Source: Ruegeria spongiae (lineage in GTDB: Bacteria; Pseudomonadota; Alphaproteobacteria; Rhodobacterales; Rhodobacteraceae). From it: a stretch of DNA of 64,000 nucleotides. This document shows positions 45,455-54,356 of the stretch, one piece after another; position 1 is the stretch's first letter; each line of letters starts with the position of its first letter. A model generated the notes under the pieces. The model was not told the origin of the DNA and did no database searches. It saw nothing but the letters and a program-made list of their open reading frames with translations. The DNA lies in contig NZ_JAMFMB010000002.1 of the NCBI RefSeq assembly GCF_023502395.1, positions 62,001-126,000 of the forward strand, written 5' to 3'. Both the position numbers and the translations under genes were made by a program.

Positions 45455-45655
45455 TTGATCGGTTAAGCAATTGTATTTTATGAAAAACTTGTCTGAGAGA
45501 TGCAAGAAATATCCCGAGTTACGGGAATCCCCGTATTTTCGACTCGGCCCCAAACAGGTTAACACTGTTGTCAGAGGTATCATAAGTGATGCGCCCCCAG
45601 CTCACACCTCCCCAAACAGGGACTGATCAATTACCGGTCAGTCCCTGTTGCTTTT
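45455..45655 (+). ncRNA. Candidate structured RNA or leader in the 45430-45707 gap
   Basis: Hairpin 1 pairs CCGAGTTACGGG (45514-45525) with CCCGTA (45530-45535) and ACTCGG (45542-45547), with a 6-base bulge. Hairpin 2 pairs AACAG (45553-45557) with CTGTT (45565-45569). Hairpin 3 is a perfect 12-bp stem, AACAGGGACTGA (45615-45626) with TCAGTCCCTGTT (45638-45649), followed by GCTTTT. A possible promoter, TTGATC (45455-45460) with TATGAA 18 bases on, would give a plus-strand RNA of about 165 bases. Read on the minus strand, the same structures could be the 5' leader of the DUF1045 message. Confidence 0.35.
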
Positions 45656-45707
45656 CCAGAAGGCTGTTTCAAATACGCCGCGCCACATCGTCTTGCGGCT
45701 TTCGGGC

Positions 45708-46478
45708 TCAGAATTCGGTCGACGCGATCACCACATCGGTATCCCAATCGACGCAGGCCGCGCGCAGCTCGGCAGAAATTGGCCTGTCGGTGACAAAGCA
45801 GTCCAGATCGCCCAGCGTGGTGATCCGCGCCGGAGCGTTGCGCTGCAGCTTGGTGTGATCGGCGACTAGGATCACCTGCCGCGACTGGCGGATGATGCTG
45901 CGGCTGACGCCGACCTCGCGGATGTCGAAATCAAGCAGGTCGCCATCCTTGTCCAGCGCCGAGCAGCCGATGACCGCGTAGTCGAATTTGAACTGCTGAA
46001 TGACATCGGTGGTGATGGCGCCGACCAGCCCGCCATCGGCGCGGCGCAACGTGCCGCCGGTGACATTGACCTGGCAGGCAGGGTTGGCGGCCAGGATGTT
46101 GGCCACGTTCATGTTGTTGGTCACGACCAGAATGTTCTCGTGACCCAGCAGTTGCGCCGCGACCGCCTCGGTCGTGGTGCCGATATTGAGGAAGATCGAG
46201 CAATCATTGGGCAGAAGCGCGGCACAGGCGCGGGCAATGTCGATCTTGCCGGCATGGTTCAGCCCGCGCCGTTCTTCATAACCGATATTGCTGGTGCCCG
46301 AGGGCAGCACCGCCCCGCCATGCACCCGGTCCAGCTTGCCCGCCTCGGCCAGCTCCGTCAGGTCGCGTCTTATGGTTTGCAGCGTGACCCCGAAATGCTG
46401 CGCCAGCCCGTCAACCGTGACCCTGCCGTCGCGGCGGGCGATTTCGATGATCTCGGGATGGCGGAATGTCTGGGCCAC
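45708..46478 (-). CDS. glpR: DeoR/GlpR-family transcriptional repressor
   Basis: A 256-residue DeoR-type repressor. The N-terminal helix-turn-helix (GRVTVDGLAQHFGVTLQTIR, then RDLTELAEAGKLDRVHGGAV) is followed by a sugar-phosphate-sensing domain (IFLNIGTTTEAVAAQLLGHE and FDYAVIGCSALDKDGDLLDF). GTG at 46478 is chosen because AGGAG lies seven bases upstream and homology begins there. Adjacent and divergent to glpD, it probably represses it and responds to glycerol-3-phosphate. Confidence 0.88.
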   Translation of the reverse strand: MAQTFRHPEIIEIARRDGRVTVDGLAQHFGVTLQTIRRDLTELAEAGKLDRVHGGAVLPSGTSNIGYEERRGLNHAGKIDIARACAALLPNDCSIFLNIGTTTEAVAAQLLGHENILVVTNNMNVANILAANPACQVNVTGGTLRRADGGLVGAITTDVIQQFKFDYAVIGCSALDKDGDLLDFDIREVGVSRSIIRQSRQVILVADHTKLQRNAPARITTLGDLDCFVTDRPISAELRAACVDWDTDVVIASTEF

Positions 46479-46665
46479 GTCATTCTCCTGTTGCACCAAT
46501 CCGCCCCAACGATTGCGCGTCTGCAAGCGGCGTGCCACCGCGTGCTATCATAGCAGCATCGGGAGGAAAGCAAAAAAGAGCCAAAACGAAAGTCACGATC
46601 TTCCTTTATGTTCGGTTTTTTGAGATAGAGCAGCAACAGGAATGGATTCGACCCAGGAGGCGTTG

Positions 46666-48264
46666 ATGCCGACAGACGGTGATACAGGCGTTTGCGATCT
46701 TTTCATCATTGGTGGCGGCATCAATGGTTGCGGGATCGCGCGTGATGCGGCCGGGCGCGGCTATTCGGTGACGCTGGCCGAAATGAACGATCTGGCTTCG
46801 GCGACCTCGTCGGCCTCGACCAAGCTGTTCCATGGTGGTTTGCGCTATCTGGAATTTTTCGAGTTTCGCCTTGTGCGCGAGGCGCTGATCGAACGTGAGA
46901 CGCTGCTCAGGGCGATGCCGCATATCTCGTGGCCGATGCGCTTTGTTCTGCCCTATCACAAGGATATGCGGTTCGAGAGCGAGACGCCGACATCGAAATT
47001 GCTGAACCTCTTCATGCCCTGGATGAAGGGCCGCCGACCCGCCTGGCTGATCCGGCTGGGCCTGTTCCTTTACGACAATCTGGGGGGGCGCAAAATCCTG
47101 CCCGGCACGTCGTTGCTGCGGCTGCGTGAAAGCGCCGAAGGCAAACCGCTCAACCCCAAGTTCGAAAAGGCCTATGAGTATTCTGACTGTTGGGTCGAGG
47201 ATGCCCGCCTTGTGGCGTTGAATGCCCGCGATGCCGAGGCCCGCGGGGCCAAGATCATGACCCGCACCAAGGTGTTGAGCGCCAAGCGCGCGGATGATCT
47301 GTGGCATGTGGCGATCGAAACCGCCGATGGCGACACCCGCACCATACATGCCCGCATGCTGATCAACGCTGGCGGGCCATGGGTCGGCGACATCATTCAT
47401 ACCAAGATCCATGTCGACAGCCGCGCAGATGTGCGCCTCGTGCGGGGCAGCCATATCGTGACAAAGCGACTCTATGATCACGACAAATGCTATTTCTTTC
47501 AGGGCACAGACGGCCGGATCATCTTTGCGATCCCTTATGAAACCGACTTCACCCTGATTGGTACCACCGATGCCGAACACCACGATCCCGATGACAAGCC
47601 GCGCTGCACGCCCGAGGAACAGGCCTATCTGCTGAACTTCGCCAACCAGTATTTTCATGCGCAGCTCTGCGATGCCGATGTGGTGTGGACCTATTCCGGG
47701 GTGCGCCCGCTTTATGATGATGGGGCCAGTTCGGCGACCGCCGCGACGCGGGACTACAAACTCAAGGTTGAGGCTTCCGGCGGCGCGCCGGTTCTGGACG
47801 TCTTTGGTGGCAAGATCACGACCTATCGGCGGCTCGCGGAATCGGCGCTGGAGAAGGTCGCAAAACATCTGCCAAACCAGAAAGGCCCTTGGACGGCGGG
47901 CGTGCCCCTGCCGGGCGGGGATTTCCCGGTGGACGGGTTTGATCGGTTGGTCAGCGATCTTGAGCGGGACTATCCGTTCCTCAGCGCCTTCCACGCGCGT
48001 CGCCTTGTCAGAGCCTATGGCACCGAAGCCGCCACACTGCTCGGTGATGCCAAGGGCCTTGACGATCTGGGTCAGGATTTCGGCGCCACCCTGACCGAGC
48101 GTGAGGTGGTCTGGATGATGACCCACGAATACGCGCGCCGGGCCGAGGATGTGGTCTGGCGGCGCACAAAGCTGGGTTTGCGGATGAGCGATGCGCAGGT
48201 TGAACAGCTTGACGCATGGATGCAGCGCCGCCAGAACGATGAGGTGCCCGGCAACGCCGCATGA
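46666..48264 (+). CDS. glpD: Aerobic glycerol-3-phosphate dehydrogenase
   Basis: A 532-residue FAD enzyme. The FAD fold LFIIGGGINGCGIARDAAGR is followed by SSASTKLFHGGLRYLEFFEF (quinone-linked GlpD signature), RLVRGSHIVTKRL and the C-terminal DAP domain. It oxidises glycerol-3-phosphate to dihydroxyacetone phosphate at the membrane and feeds electrons to quinone. The frame is open from 46642, but AGGAGG sits five bases before the ATG at 46666. It is divergent from its likely repressor glpR. Confidence 0.94.
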   Translation: MPTDGDTGVCDLFIIGGGINGCGIARDAAGRGYSVTLAEMNDLASATSSASTKLFHGGLRYLEFFEFRLVREALIERETLLRAMPHISWPMRFVLPYHKDMRFESETPTSKLLNLFMPWMKGRRPAWLIRLGLFLYDNLGGRKILPGTSLLRLRESAEGKPLNPKFEKAYEYSDCWVEDARLVALNARDAEARGAKIMTRTKVLSAKRADDLWHVAIETADGDTRTIHARMLINAGGPWVGDIIHTKIHVDSRADVRLVRGSHIVTKRLYDHDKCYFFQGTDGRIIFAIPYETDFTLIGTTDAEHHDPDDKPRCTPEEQAYLLNFANQYFHAQLCDADVVWTYSGVRPLYDDGASSATAATRDYKLKVEASGGAPVLDVFGGKITTYRRLAESALEKVAKHLPNQKGPWTAGVPLPGGDFPVDGFDRLVSDLERDYPFLSAFHARRLVRAYGTEAATLLGDAKGLDDLGQDFGATLTEREVVWMMTHEYARRAEDVVWRRTKLGLRMSDAQVEQLDAWMQRRQNDEVPGNAA

Positions 48265-48309
48265 CGCGGCGGCGCTTCGGCGATGACCAGACAGGAGCCG
48301 GACGCCGCA

Positions 48310-49065
48310 ATGATCGCCAGCCTGATGATGTACCGGCGTCCCGAGCTTGACGATGCGATTGCCCGGTATTGGGGTCTGATCCGCGCCAATCTTGCCCTAT
48401 CGGGCGTCGCTGCCCCGAAGGTACTGTCGCAGGAGGTCGAGGAATTCGCAGTCTGGAACGATCCGGATCTGGTGCTGAGCCAGACCTGCGGGATGCCCTA
48501 TCGTCTCTGGCTGCATGATAAGGTTGAACTGGTCGGAACGCCGGATTTCGGCGTTAAAGATTGCCCGCCCGGGTATTACCGATCTGTGCTGGTGGTGCGG
48601 GCGGACGACACCCGGTCGAATCTCGAGGCATTTGAGGGTGCCAGATTTGCCTATAATGAGGTCTTTTCACAGTCGGGTTACGCCGCGCCTTATGCGCATG
48701 TAATGGCGCGGGGCTTTTGGTTCGAACACAGGCTGCGCACCCATGGTCATCTGAATTCGGCGCGCTCTGTTGCAGAGGGCAAAACCGATATCGCGGCGCT
48801 GGATGCGGTGAGCTGGCGGTTGATCCGAGCCTACGAGCCATTTGCCAAACAATTGCGCGTGCTGGATTTGACCGAGCCGACACCGGGCCTGCCGCTGATT
48901 GCGGCAAAAGGGCAACCTGCCGAACTGATATTTGGTGCGGTTGCAACCGCCATAGCCCAGTTGAGCGAAACCGACCGACAGCTACTGGGGCTGAAGGGGA
49001 TCACCCGCATCCCGCGCGCGGCCTATCTCTCTATCCCGAACCCGCCTGACCCGGACAGCGACTGA
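48310..49065 (+). CDS. PhnD-like periplasmic-binding-fold protein without signal peptide
   Basis: About 251 residues of the phosphate/phosphonate/SsuA-type substrate-binding fold: LSQTCGMPYRLWLHDKVELV, GYYRSVLVVRADDTRSNL, GARFAYNEVFSQSGYA, SARSVAEGKTDIAALDAVSW and LTEPTPGLPLI. It lacks a signal peptide and has no ABC permease or ATPase beside it, so it may be a cytosolic binding or sensing protein. An upstream ATG at 48283 is possible, but AGGAG lies 12 bases before 48310. It lies 45 bases after glpD, probably in the same transcript. Confidence 0.78.
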   Translation: MIASLMMYRRPELDDAIARYWGLIRANLALSGVAAPKVLSQEVEEFAVWNDPDLVLSQTCGMPYRLWLHDKVELVGTPDFGVKDCPPGYYRSVLVVRADDTRSNLEAFEGARFAYNEVFSQSGYAAPYAHVMARGFWFEHRLRTHGHLNSARSVAEGKTDIAALDAVSWRLIRAYEPFAKQLRVLDLTEPTPGLPLIAAKGQPAELIFGAVATAIAQLSETDRQLLGLKGITRIPRAAYLSIPNPPDPDSD

Positions 49066-49071
49066 GCACCC

Positions 49072-50418
49072 TTACAGCGGCTCACAGAGCAGCGGCAGCA
49101 GATCGGAAATGCGGCTTTCTGCCTGTGTTAGGCTCAAAACACGATCGCGGATCGCCGCCGCGCGAGGCTCGCCAAGGCAGGGCGCGGCAAAGCCCATGAA
49201 TTTCCCGGTGATCTCCGCTTCGGACATCGGCACCTCCACCCCGCCGCGCGCATGGGTGTCACCCGAATGCAGAACCCGGCCATCGCGTGTCTCAACCTCG
49301 GCATCGGCGGTGCGATGGGTGGGGAATCGGGCATTGTGCGTGGCCGTCTCGACCACTTCAATCTTAGGCAGGATGGCGGCCACCACCGGGTCACTCAGGC
49401 CCGGCCCTGATATCTGCGCGACGCCGATTGTCCCATGCACCATCTGGCTGGCGACAGCGAAGCGCAACGAATACTGCGCCTGCGAGGTTGTCTCGGGCAT
49501 GTCGGGGAACAGGCAGGCGGCCTCGTGAAAGCTGCTGATCTGAACCCGGGTGATCTGGTCATGGGTCAGATCATGGGTCTGCATGATGTGGCCGACGGCG
49601 TCGATGGCGGCATGCGCCCAGCGGCAGATCGGGTAGGGCTTTATATATTGCTGTTCCATCTGCCAGACGTGGCCAAGATCGCCCCAATGTCGTGCGGCAC
49701 TCTCGGCCTCGACCGTGATCGCGGGGGCACCGGTGAACCCACGCTCGGCGAGGATGGCGGCAGAGATACCGACCATCGCGCCCCAGCCGGACCCATCATG
49801 CAGCATGGTCGGATTGGCGATCTCGCGCATCATTTGCGAGCGGGGGCCGTGATATTCGGCGATTCCCAGGCCTTGACGCAACTGATCCGGGGAATGCCCG
49901 CGCAACCGCGCGGCAACGGCTGCAACCCCAAGGCCATTCCAGGCACCCGAGGTGTGATAGTCGCTGACCGAGGCATGCAGCGCCAGACCCGCCCGCCCGG
50001 CAATCTCGTACCCAACGGTGATCGCCGCCAGCGCCTCTGGCCCGCTGAGATCGGGCAAGTGTTGCGCTAATGCGGACAGCGCGGGGATGACGGCGACGCC
50101 GATATGTCCTTTGACCGGGTTGAACCCGTCATGGGCGTCCAGATTGTCGGTCTGTGTCGCTGCTGCGTAAGCCGCACCCGCCAGGCTGACATTGCGACCG
50201 TCAAACATCATCCGGGCGGCATGGCCGGGATCGTTGCTGGCATAGAGCAGGTCGGCAGCGTCACGCGCGAACACGCCCGCCTCCATCGGGGTCGAGGCCG
50301 CGACGACGCCGAGCGTATCCAATGTCATCAGTGCGGCTGCGTGCAGGGTGCTGTCGGGGATGTCCGAAGGGGACAGATGCAGGGCAAAGGCTGCGATCCT
50401 GTCGAAACGGTCGGTCAT
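49072..50418 (-). CDS. MmgE/PrpD family protein
   Basis: A 448-residue protein of the MmgE/PrpD family (2-methylcitrate dehydratase and related lyases/isomerases): DTLGVVAASTPMEAGVFARD, the conserved NLDAHDGFNPVKGHIGVAV, VGYEIAGRAGLALHAS, PYPICRWAHAAIDAVGHIM and AGGVEVPMSE. PrpD acts in propionate degradation, but many relatives act on other acids, and no prp genes are nearby. It lies 17 bases downstream of a DMGDH-like gene, so its substrate may come from that pathway. Confidence 0.87.
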   Translation of the reverse strand: MTDRFDRIAAFALHLSPSDIPDSTLHAAALMTLDTLGVVAASTPMEAGVFARDAADLLYASNDPGHAARMMFDGRNVSLAGAAYAAATQTDNLDAHDGFNPVKGHIGVAVIPALSALAQHLPDLSGPEALAAITVGYEIAGRAGLALHASVSDYHTSGAWNGLGVAAVAARLRGHSPDQLRQGLGIAEYHGPRSQMMREIANPTMLHDGSGWGAMVGISAAILAERGFTGAPAITVEAESAARHWGDLGHVWQMEQQYIKPYPICRWAHAAIDAVGHIMQTHDLTHDQITRVQISSFHEAACLFPDMPETTSQAQYSLRFAVASQMVHGTIGVAQISGPGLSDPVVAAILPKIEVVETATHNARFPTHRTADAEVETRDGRVLHSGDTHARGGVEVPMSEAEITGKFMGFAAPCLGEPRAAAIRDRVLSLTQAESRISDLLPLLCEPL

Positions 50419-50435
50419 GGTGTTCCTCCCCGTGG

Positions 50436-52856
50436 TCAGCTACGCAGACGGGCTCCTTCGGGATCGAAGGGCGGCGATGTCAGCCGTCTGGCCCGATGCG
50501 GTTTGCCGAGAATGAAAATCTCGACCGCCTCACCCGGTCCAGCCAGCGCCGGATCGGCAAATCCGATCGCGAGGGACTGGCCAACGGAATAGCCATAAGC
50601 GCCTGAGGTCACCCGACCAACCGGGCGCCCGTCGGGCAAAAAGATCGGCTCACCACCGCTGGCATCGGCCTCGTGGGCTGCCTCGACCGCAAAGACCGAC
50701 AGCACCTCGCGCGGCGCGTTGTCCTTGACCCGCAGATAGGCCTCTTTGTTGAGGAAATCCTTGTCGAGCTTGATCAGACGTTCCAGCCCGACCTCCTGTG
50801 GCCAATATTCGGGGCTGTATTCCCGACCCCAGGAGCCATAGCCCTTTTCGATGCGCAAGGACCCCAGCGCACGACCGCCGGCCGGCCCGCCGCCAAGGTC
50901 ACGTGCGGCCTGTAAAAGCGCGGTATAGAGCCTGATTTGATCACCCTCGTCGCAATGCAGCTCCCATCCCAGATCGCCGGTAAAGCTGACGCGGATGGCG
51001 AGGCAGGTGACGCCCGCCACCTCGATCGTCGCCGAGCGCATGAAGCGGAAGGCGTCGTTGGACAGGTCGGCATTGGTCAGCCGTTGCAACATCTCGCGCG
51101 CCTTGGGTCCTGCGACGTTGAACCCGGCGATGCGATTGGTCGCGCGGTCAAGCGTGGTGCCCTCGGGGCGGCCCACCATGTCGAAATAGCGCTGGTGATA
51201 GCGTTCGGCCATGCCCGAGCCGACCATCATATAGGTGTCGTCGGCGGTTTTGGTGATCGTGAAATCCCCGGCGATCCCGCCGCGGATGCCGATGAGCGGG
51301 GTGAGGCAGGATCGACCGATCTCGGACGGCACGCGATTGGCCACAAGCCGGTCCAGCCAGTCCTGAGCGCCTGCGCCTTTGACGACATAATTGGCGAAGT
51401 TCGAGATATCGATGACACCCACCGCCTCGCGCAGCATCCTGACCTCGCGCCCCACCGGCTCCCACCAGTTCTGGCGGGTGTAGCTGTTGGTGTCGATGGT
51501 CCCCGGCTGATCCGCGAACCAAAGCGGATGTTCCCAGCCGGAATTGAGGCCAAAGACAGCGCCCATTTCCTTTTGCATCGCATAAGCGGGCCGCATCCGT
51601 GCGGGGCGCCCGGCCTCGCGCTCTTCGTTGGGGAAGTGGATGGCGAACCGATGCGTATATTGGTCCTGCACGCGGGCCTTGGTAAAGGCCTTGTCCGCCC
51701 AGTCGTCGAAGCGGGCAAGATCCCAGGCGAACATGTCATATTGCGGCTCGCCCTCGATCATCCATTGCGCCGCCAGCAGGCCCAGACCCCCGGACTGCGA
51801 GAAGCCGGGAATGATGCCACCGCAAACGAAATAGTTCCTGAGTTCCGGCACCGGACCCCAGAGTGCGTTGGCATCCGGCGACCAGATCATGGGGCCATTG
51901 ATGACGCGTTTGACCCCGGCGGTGGCGGCGACCGGCACCCGCTCGGTCGCGCGCATCACGTTGTCCATGATCCGATCCAGATCATCGGGGAACAGATCAT
52001 GGGCGAAATCCAGCGGTGTACCCTCTTCAGCCCAGAACCGCATGTCTTTTTCGTAGGCTCCGATCAGCAGCCCATTGCCTTCCTGCCGGAAGTAATATTC
52101 GCCATCGCGATCCGCGATCGAAGGCAGGCGGCGGCCCAGGGCGGCGACCTCGTCAATCGCGTCGGTGACGAAATACTGATGCTCGGTCGGTTGCAGTGGC
52201 AGGGTCAGCCCCGCCATCGCCGCGACCTCACGCCCCCAGAGCCCGGCGGCGTTCACCATCCATTGGGTATGAATATCGCCCTTTGCGGTGCGCACGATCC
52301 AGGACCCGTCAGGCTGTGGATCAGTGCCTAATACGGGGCAAAACCGTTCAATTGTGGCGCCCATCTTGCGCGCACCGGCGGCATAGGCGTGGGTGACGCC
52401 CGAGGGATCGACATTGCCGCCATCGGGCTCATACATGATGCAGCGGATGTCATCGAACTGCGCCAAAGGGTGCAATTCCATCGCCTGTTCGCGGCTGAGC
52501 TCATGGAAGTTCAGGCCATAGAACCGCGCCTTGGCCTCTTGCAGGCGCAGTTGATGCTCGCGCGCCTCGGTCTGCGCCAGATACAGCGAGCCCGGCTGGA
52601 ACACGCCGCAGCCCTGACCGGTTTCCTGCTCCAGCTCTTTGTAGAGGTTCATGGTGTAGTGCTGGATGCGGGTGACGTTGTTGTTGTCATGCAGCCCGTG
52701 AATGCCCGCCGCCGCGTGCCATGTGGACCCTGACGTCAGCTCATCGCGTTCCAGCAGGACGACATCGGTCCAGCCCAGTTTTGCCAAGTGATAAAGGATC
52801 GAGCAGCCGATCAGCCCGCCTCCGATCACGACGGCCTGTGCGTGGGTTTTCATCAC
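50436..52856 (-). CDS. Dimethylglycine/sarcosine dehydrogenase-like FAD-GcvT protein
   Basis: An 806-residue two-part enzyme. The N-terminal FAD oxidoreductase (AVVIGGGLIGCSILYHLAKL) has TSGSTWHAAAGIHG, whose histidine is the usual covalent FAD site. A C-terminal GcvT-like folate domain follows (about 430-790, MLREAVGVIDISNFANYVVK, SFTGDLGWELH). Such proteins demethylate N-methylated glycines and pass the one-carbon unit to tetrahydrofolate. The exact amine is uncertain. Start is ATG 52856 or 52853. It is flanked by MmgE/PrpD (17 bases) and a PLP enzyme (98 bases) on the same strand. Confidence 0.88.
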   Translation of the reverse strand: MMKTHAQAVVIGGGLIGCSILYHLAKLGWTDVVLLERDELTSGSTWHAAAGIHGLHDNNNVTRIQHYTMNLYKELEQETGQGCGVFQPGSLYLAQTEAREHQLRLQEAKARFYGLNFHELSREQAMELHPLAQFDDIRCIMYEPDGGNVDPSGVTHAYAAGARKMGATIERFCPVLGTDPQPDGSWIVRTAKGDIHTQWMVNAAGLWGREVAAMAGLTLPLQPTEHQYFVTDAIDEVAALGRRLPSIADRDGEYYFRQEGNGLLIGAYEKDMRFWAEEGTPLDFAHDLFPDDLDRIMDNVMRATERVPVAATAGVKRVINGPMIWSPDANALWGPVPELRNYFVCGGIIPGFSQSGGLGLLAAQWMIEGEPQYDMFAWDLARFDDWADKAFTKARVQDQYTHRFAIHFPNEEREAGRPARMRPAYAMQKEMGAVFGLNSGWEHPLWFADQPGTIDTNSYTRQNWWEPVGREVRMLREAVGVIDISNFANYVVKGAGAQDWLDRLVANRVPSEIGRSCLTPLIGIRGGIAGDFTITKTADDTYMMVGSGMAERYHQRYFDMVGRPEGTTLDRATNRIAGFNVAGPKAREMLQRLTNADLSNDAFRFMRSATIEVAGVTCLAIRVSFTGDLGWELHCDEGDQIRLYTALLQAARDLGGGPAGGRALGSLRIEKGYGSWGREYSPEYWPQEVGLERLIKLDKDFLNKEAYLRVKDNAPREVLSVFAVEAAHEADASGGEPIFLPDGRPVGRVTSGAYGYSVGQSLAIGFADPALAGPGEAVEIFILGKPHRARRLTSPPFDPEGARLRS

Positions 52857-52954
52857 TTGCGCGCTCCCTGCTGCTCGTGCTGGGGCTCAGAAAGCCACAG
52901 GAATCGTCAGCCGTATGGCCCGTTCCCGACATGATGCGTCGGGACCGGACCCTG

Positions 52955-54205
52955 TCAGCCACAGATTCCATTCATTGCGGCAAGGAACTGCGCCACTTCA
53001 TGTTCACTATTGTAGTGACACATCGAGACGCGCACGCAGGCCTCCTGACCCAGCGGGGTCAGGATGTTGCCGGAGTAATGATCAGCCTTGCGCAGATGGG
53101 TGCGGATGCCTTGTTCGTTGAGCTTTTTGACCACATCAACCGACGCCACACCGTCCACCCAGAGCGAGACCAACCCTTCGCGTGCGGGGTTGTCGACGCC
53201 GCCGATGATATGCACGCCGTCGATATCCTTCAGGCCCGGCAGGTTGCCGGTGCCGTGGATCATTGCATCGGTCAGGGCCTTTTCCTGGGTGTGAATCGCC
53301 TCACCTGCCGCGACAAACCGCGCCCGACGGCCGGTTGCGTCCGTAACCTGCGTACCAAGCCATTCGAAATAATCCGCCAGATCCGACAGCGTCGCGTAAG
53401 AACCGGTGTCGCGCGTGCCCATCTCCCAATTGTCCTCCGGCCCGTCGATCAGAGCGTTGTGGGGCAGGTGGGTCAGCCGGTCCGAGATCCAGGCCAGACC
53501 GTAGCCGTGGCGCGAGAACACCTTGTAGGGCGAGATCACATAGCCGTCGATGTCATAGCTGTCGATGTCGATCCGGCCATGGGCGGCATGCTGGATGCCG
53601 TCGACAATGATGACCGCCTCGGGGGCAACCGCCCGGATCGCCGCCGAGACCGCCGCCACATCCACTCCGATCCCGGTCACGGGGGACGTGTGGATGATGG
53701 TCGCAACCTGTGTGTCACGGGTCACCGCCCGCGCGTAAGCCTCGGCAGTGATGGTGCCGGTCGCGTCGTCATGCGGGATCAGGACGTGGCGTTGCCCGGC
53801 GATCCCGGCCCAACGCGCGCAGGCGCTTCTTGTGGCCGGATGTTCCAGTGTAGAGCCCAATACCACGCCCTCACCGGTCCCGAGGCAGGCATTCATGATC
53901 AGCCGGAACAACAGCTCGGTGCCGCTTTCACCGACAAAGAACTGCCCACCGGTGGCGTTCATGAAGACCCGCATATCCTCCTTGGCTTGGGTGATGACCC
54001 GCACCAGTTCATGACTGCCGGGATTGTCGCGGCCCTGATTGTCGGGGATCGCCGCATAGCGGGTGGACGTGTCGACCACGGAGTTGAGGGTCAGCGCCCC
54101 GCCGGCGTTTTCAAAGAACACGCGCGGGCCTTGTTGCGGGCAATGGTCGATCTGCGCAAACCGTGCGCGGATTTCGGTCAGAAGCTCGGGGCGGATCGAT
54201 GGCAT
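52955..54205 (-). CDS. Class V aminotransferase / cysteine desulfurase-like PLP enzyme
   Basis: A 416-residue PLP enzyme related to SufS/CsdA: RVFFENAGGALTLNSVVDTS, SGTELLFRLIMNACLGTGEG, VIIVDGIQHAAHGRIDIDSY and the Schiff-base lysine in VISPYKVFSRHGYG. No Suf or Isc partner genes are nearby, so it may act as an aminotransferase, lyase or desulfurase in the amine-degradation group. The frame is open to 54292, but MPSIRPELLTEIR at 54205 is the better start. It is divergent from the SOS-controlled gene at 54357. Confidence 0.83.
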   Translation of the reverse strand: MPSIRPELLTEIRARFAQIDHCPQQGPRVFFENAGGALTLNSVVDTSTRYAAIPDNQGRDNPGSHELVRVITQAKEDMRVFMNATGGQFFVGESGTELLFRLIMNACLGTGEGVVLGSTLEHPATRSACARWAGIAGQRHVLIPHDDATGTITAEAYARAVTRDTQVATIIHTSPVTGIGVDVAAVSAAIRAVAPEAVIIVDGIQHAAHGRIDIDSYDIDGYVISPYKVFSRHGYGLAWISDRLTHLPHNALIDGPEDNWEMGTRDTGSYATLSDLADYFEWLGTQVTDATGRRARFVAAGEAIHTQEKALTDAMIHGTGNLPGLKDIDGVHIIGGVDNPAREGLVSLWVDGVASVDVVKKLNEQGIRTHLRKADHYSGNILTPLGQEACVRVSMCHYNSEHEVAQFLAAMNGICG

Positions 54206-54307
54206 GCGGGTGAACCTTATTGGGTGCTGTCGAAAGGAACAGACCCCAGCTTGCGGTGATTTTCCAGCCCTGCCGCGACCAGAAACTGTCACCCCAGCGA
54301 CCTCACC

Positions 54308-54336
54308 TTGAAAGTGTTCACATTTTGTTCTATATA
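54308..54336 (+). promoter_or_regulatory. Sigma-70 promoter with LexA (SOS) box in the spacer
   Basis: -35 TTGAAA (54308-54313) and -10 TATATA (54331-54336) are separated by exactly 17 bases. GTTC at 54316-54319 and GTTC at 54327-54330 are separated by exactly seven, matching the alphaproteobacterial SOS box GTTC-N7-GTTC. LexA bound there would block RNA polymerase. The transcript would start near 54343, just before the AAGGA site of the 112-residue gene. Confidence 0.88.
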
Positions 54337-54356
54337 CCTTTTGTTAAGGAACAAGG

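Noticed and set aside
46583-46622. GlpR operator upstream of glpD (AACGAA ... TTCGG half-sites)
   Set aside because: Half-sites are imperfect and widely spaced. Repression of glpD by the divergent DeoR protein is likely, but the site cannot be placed.
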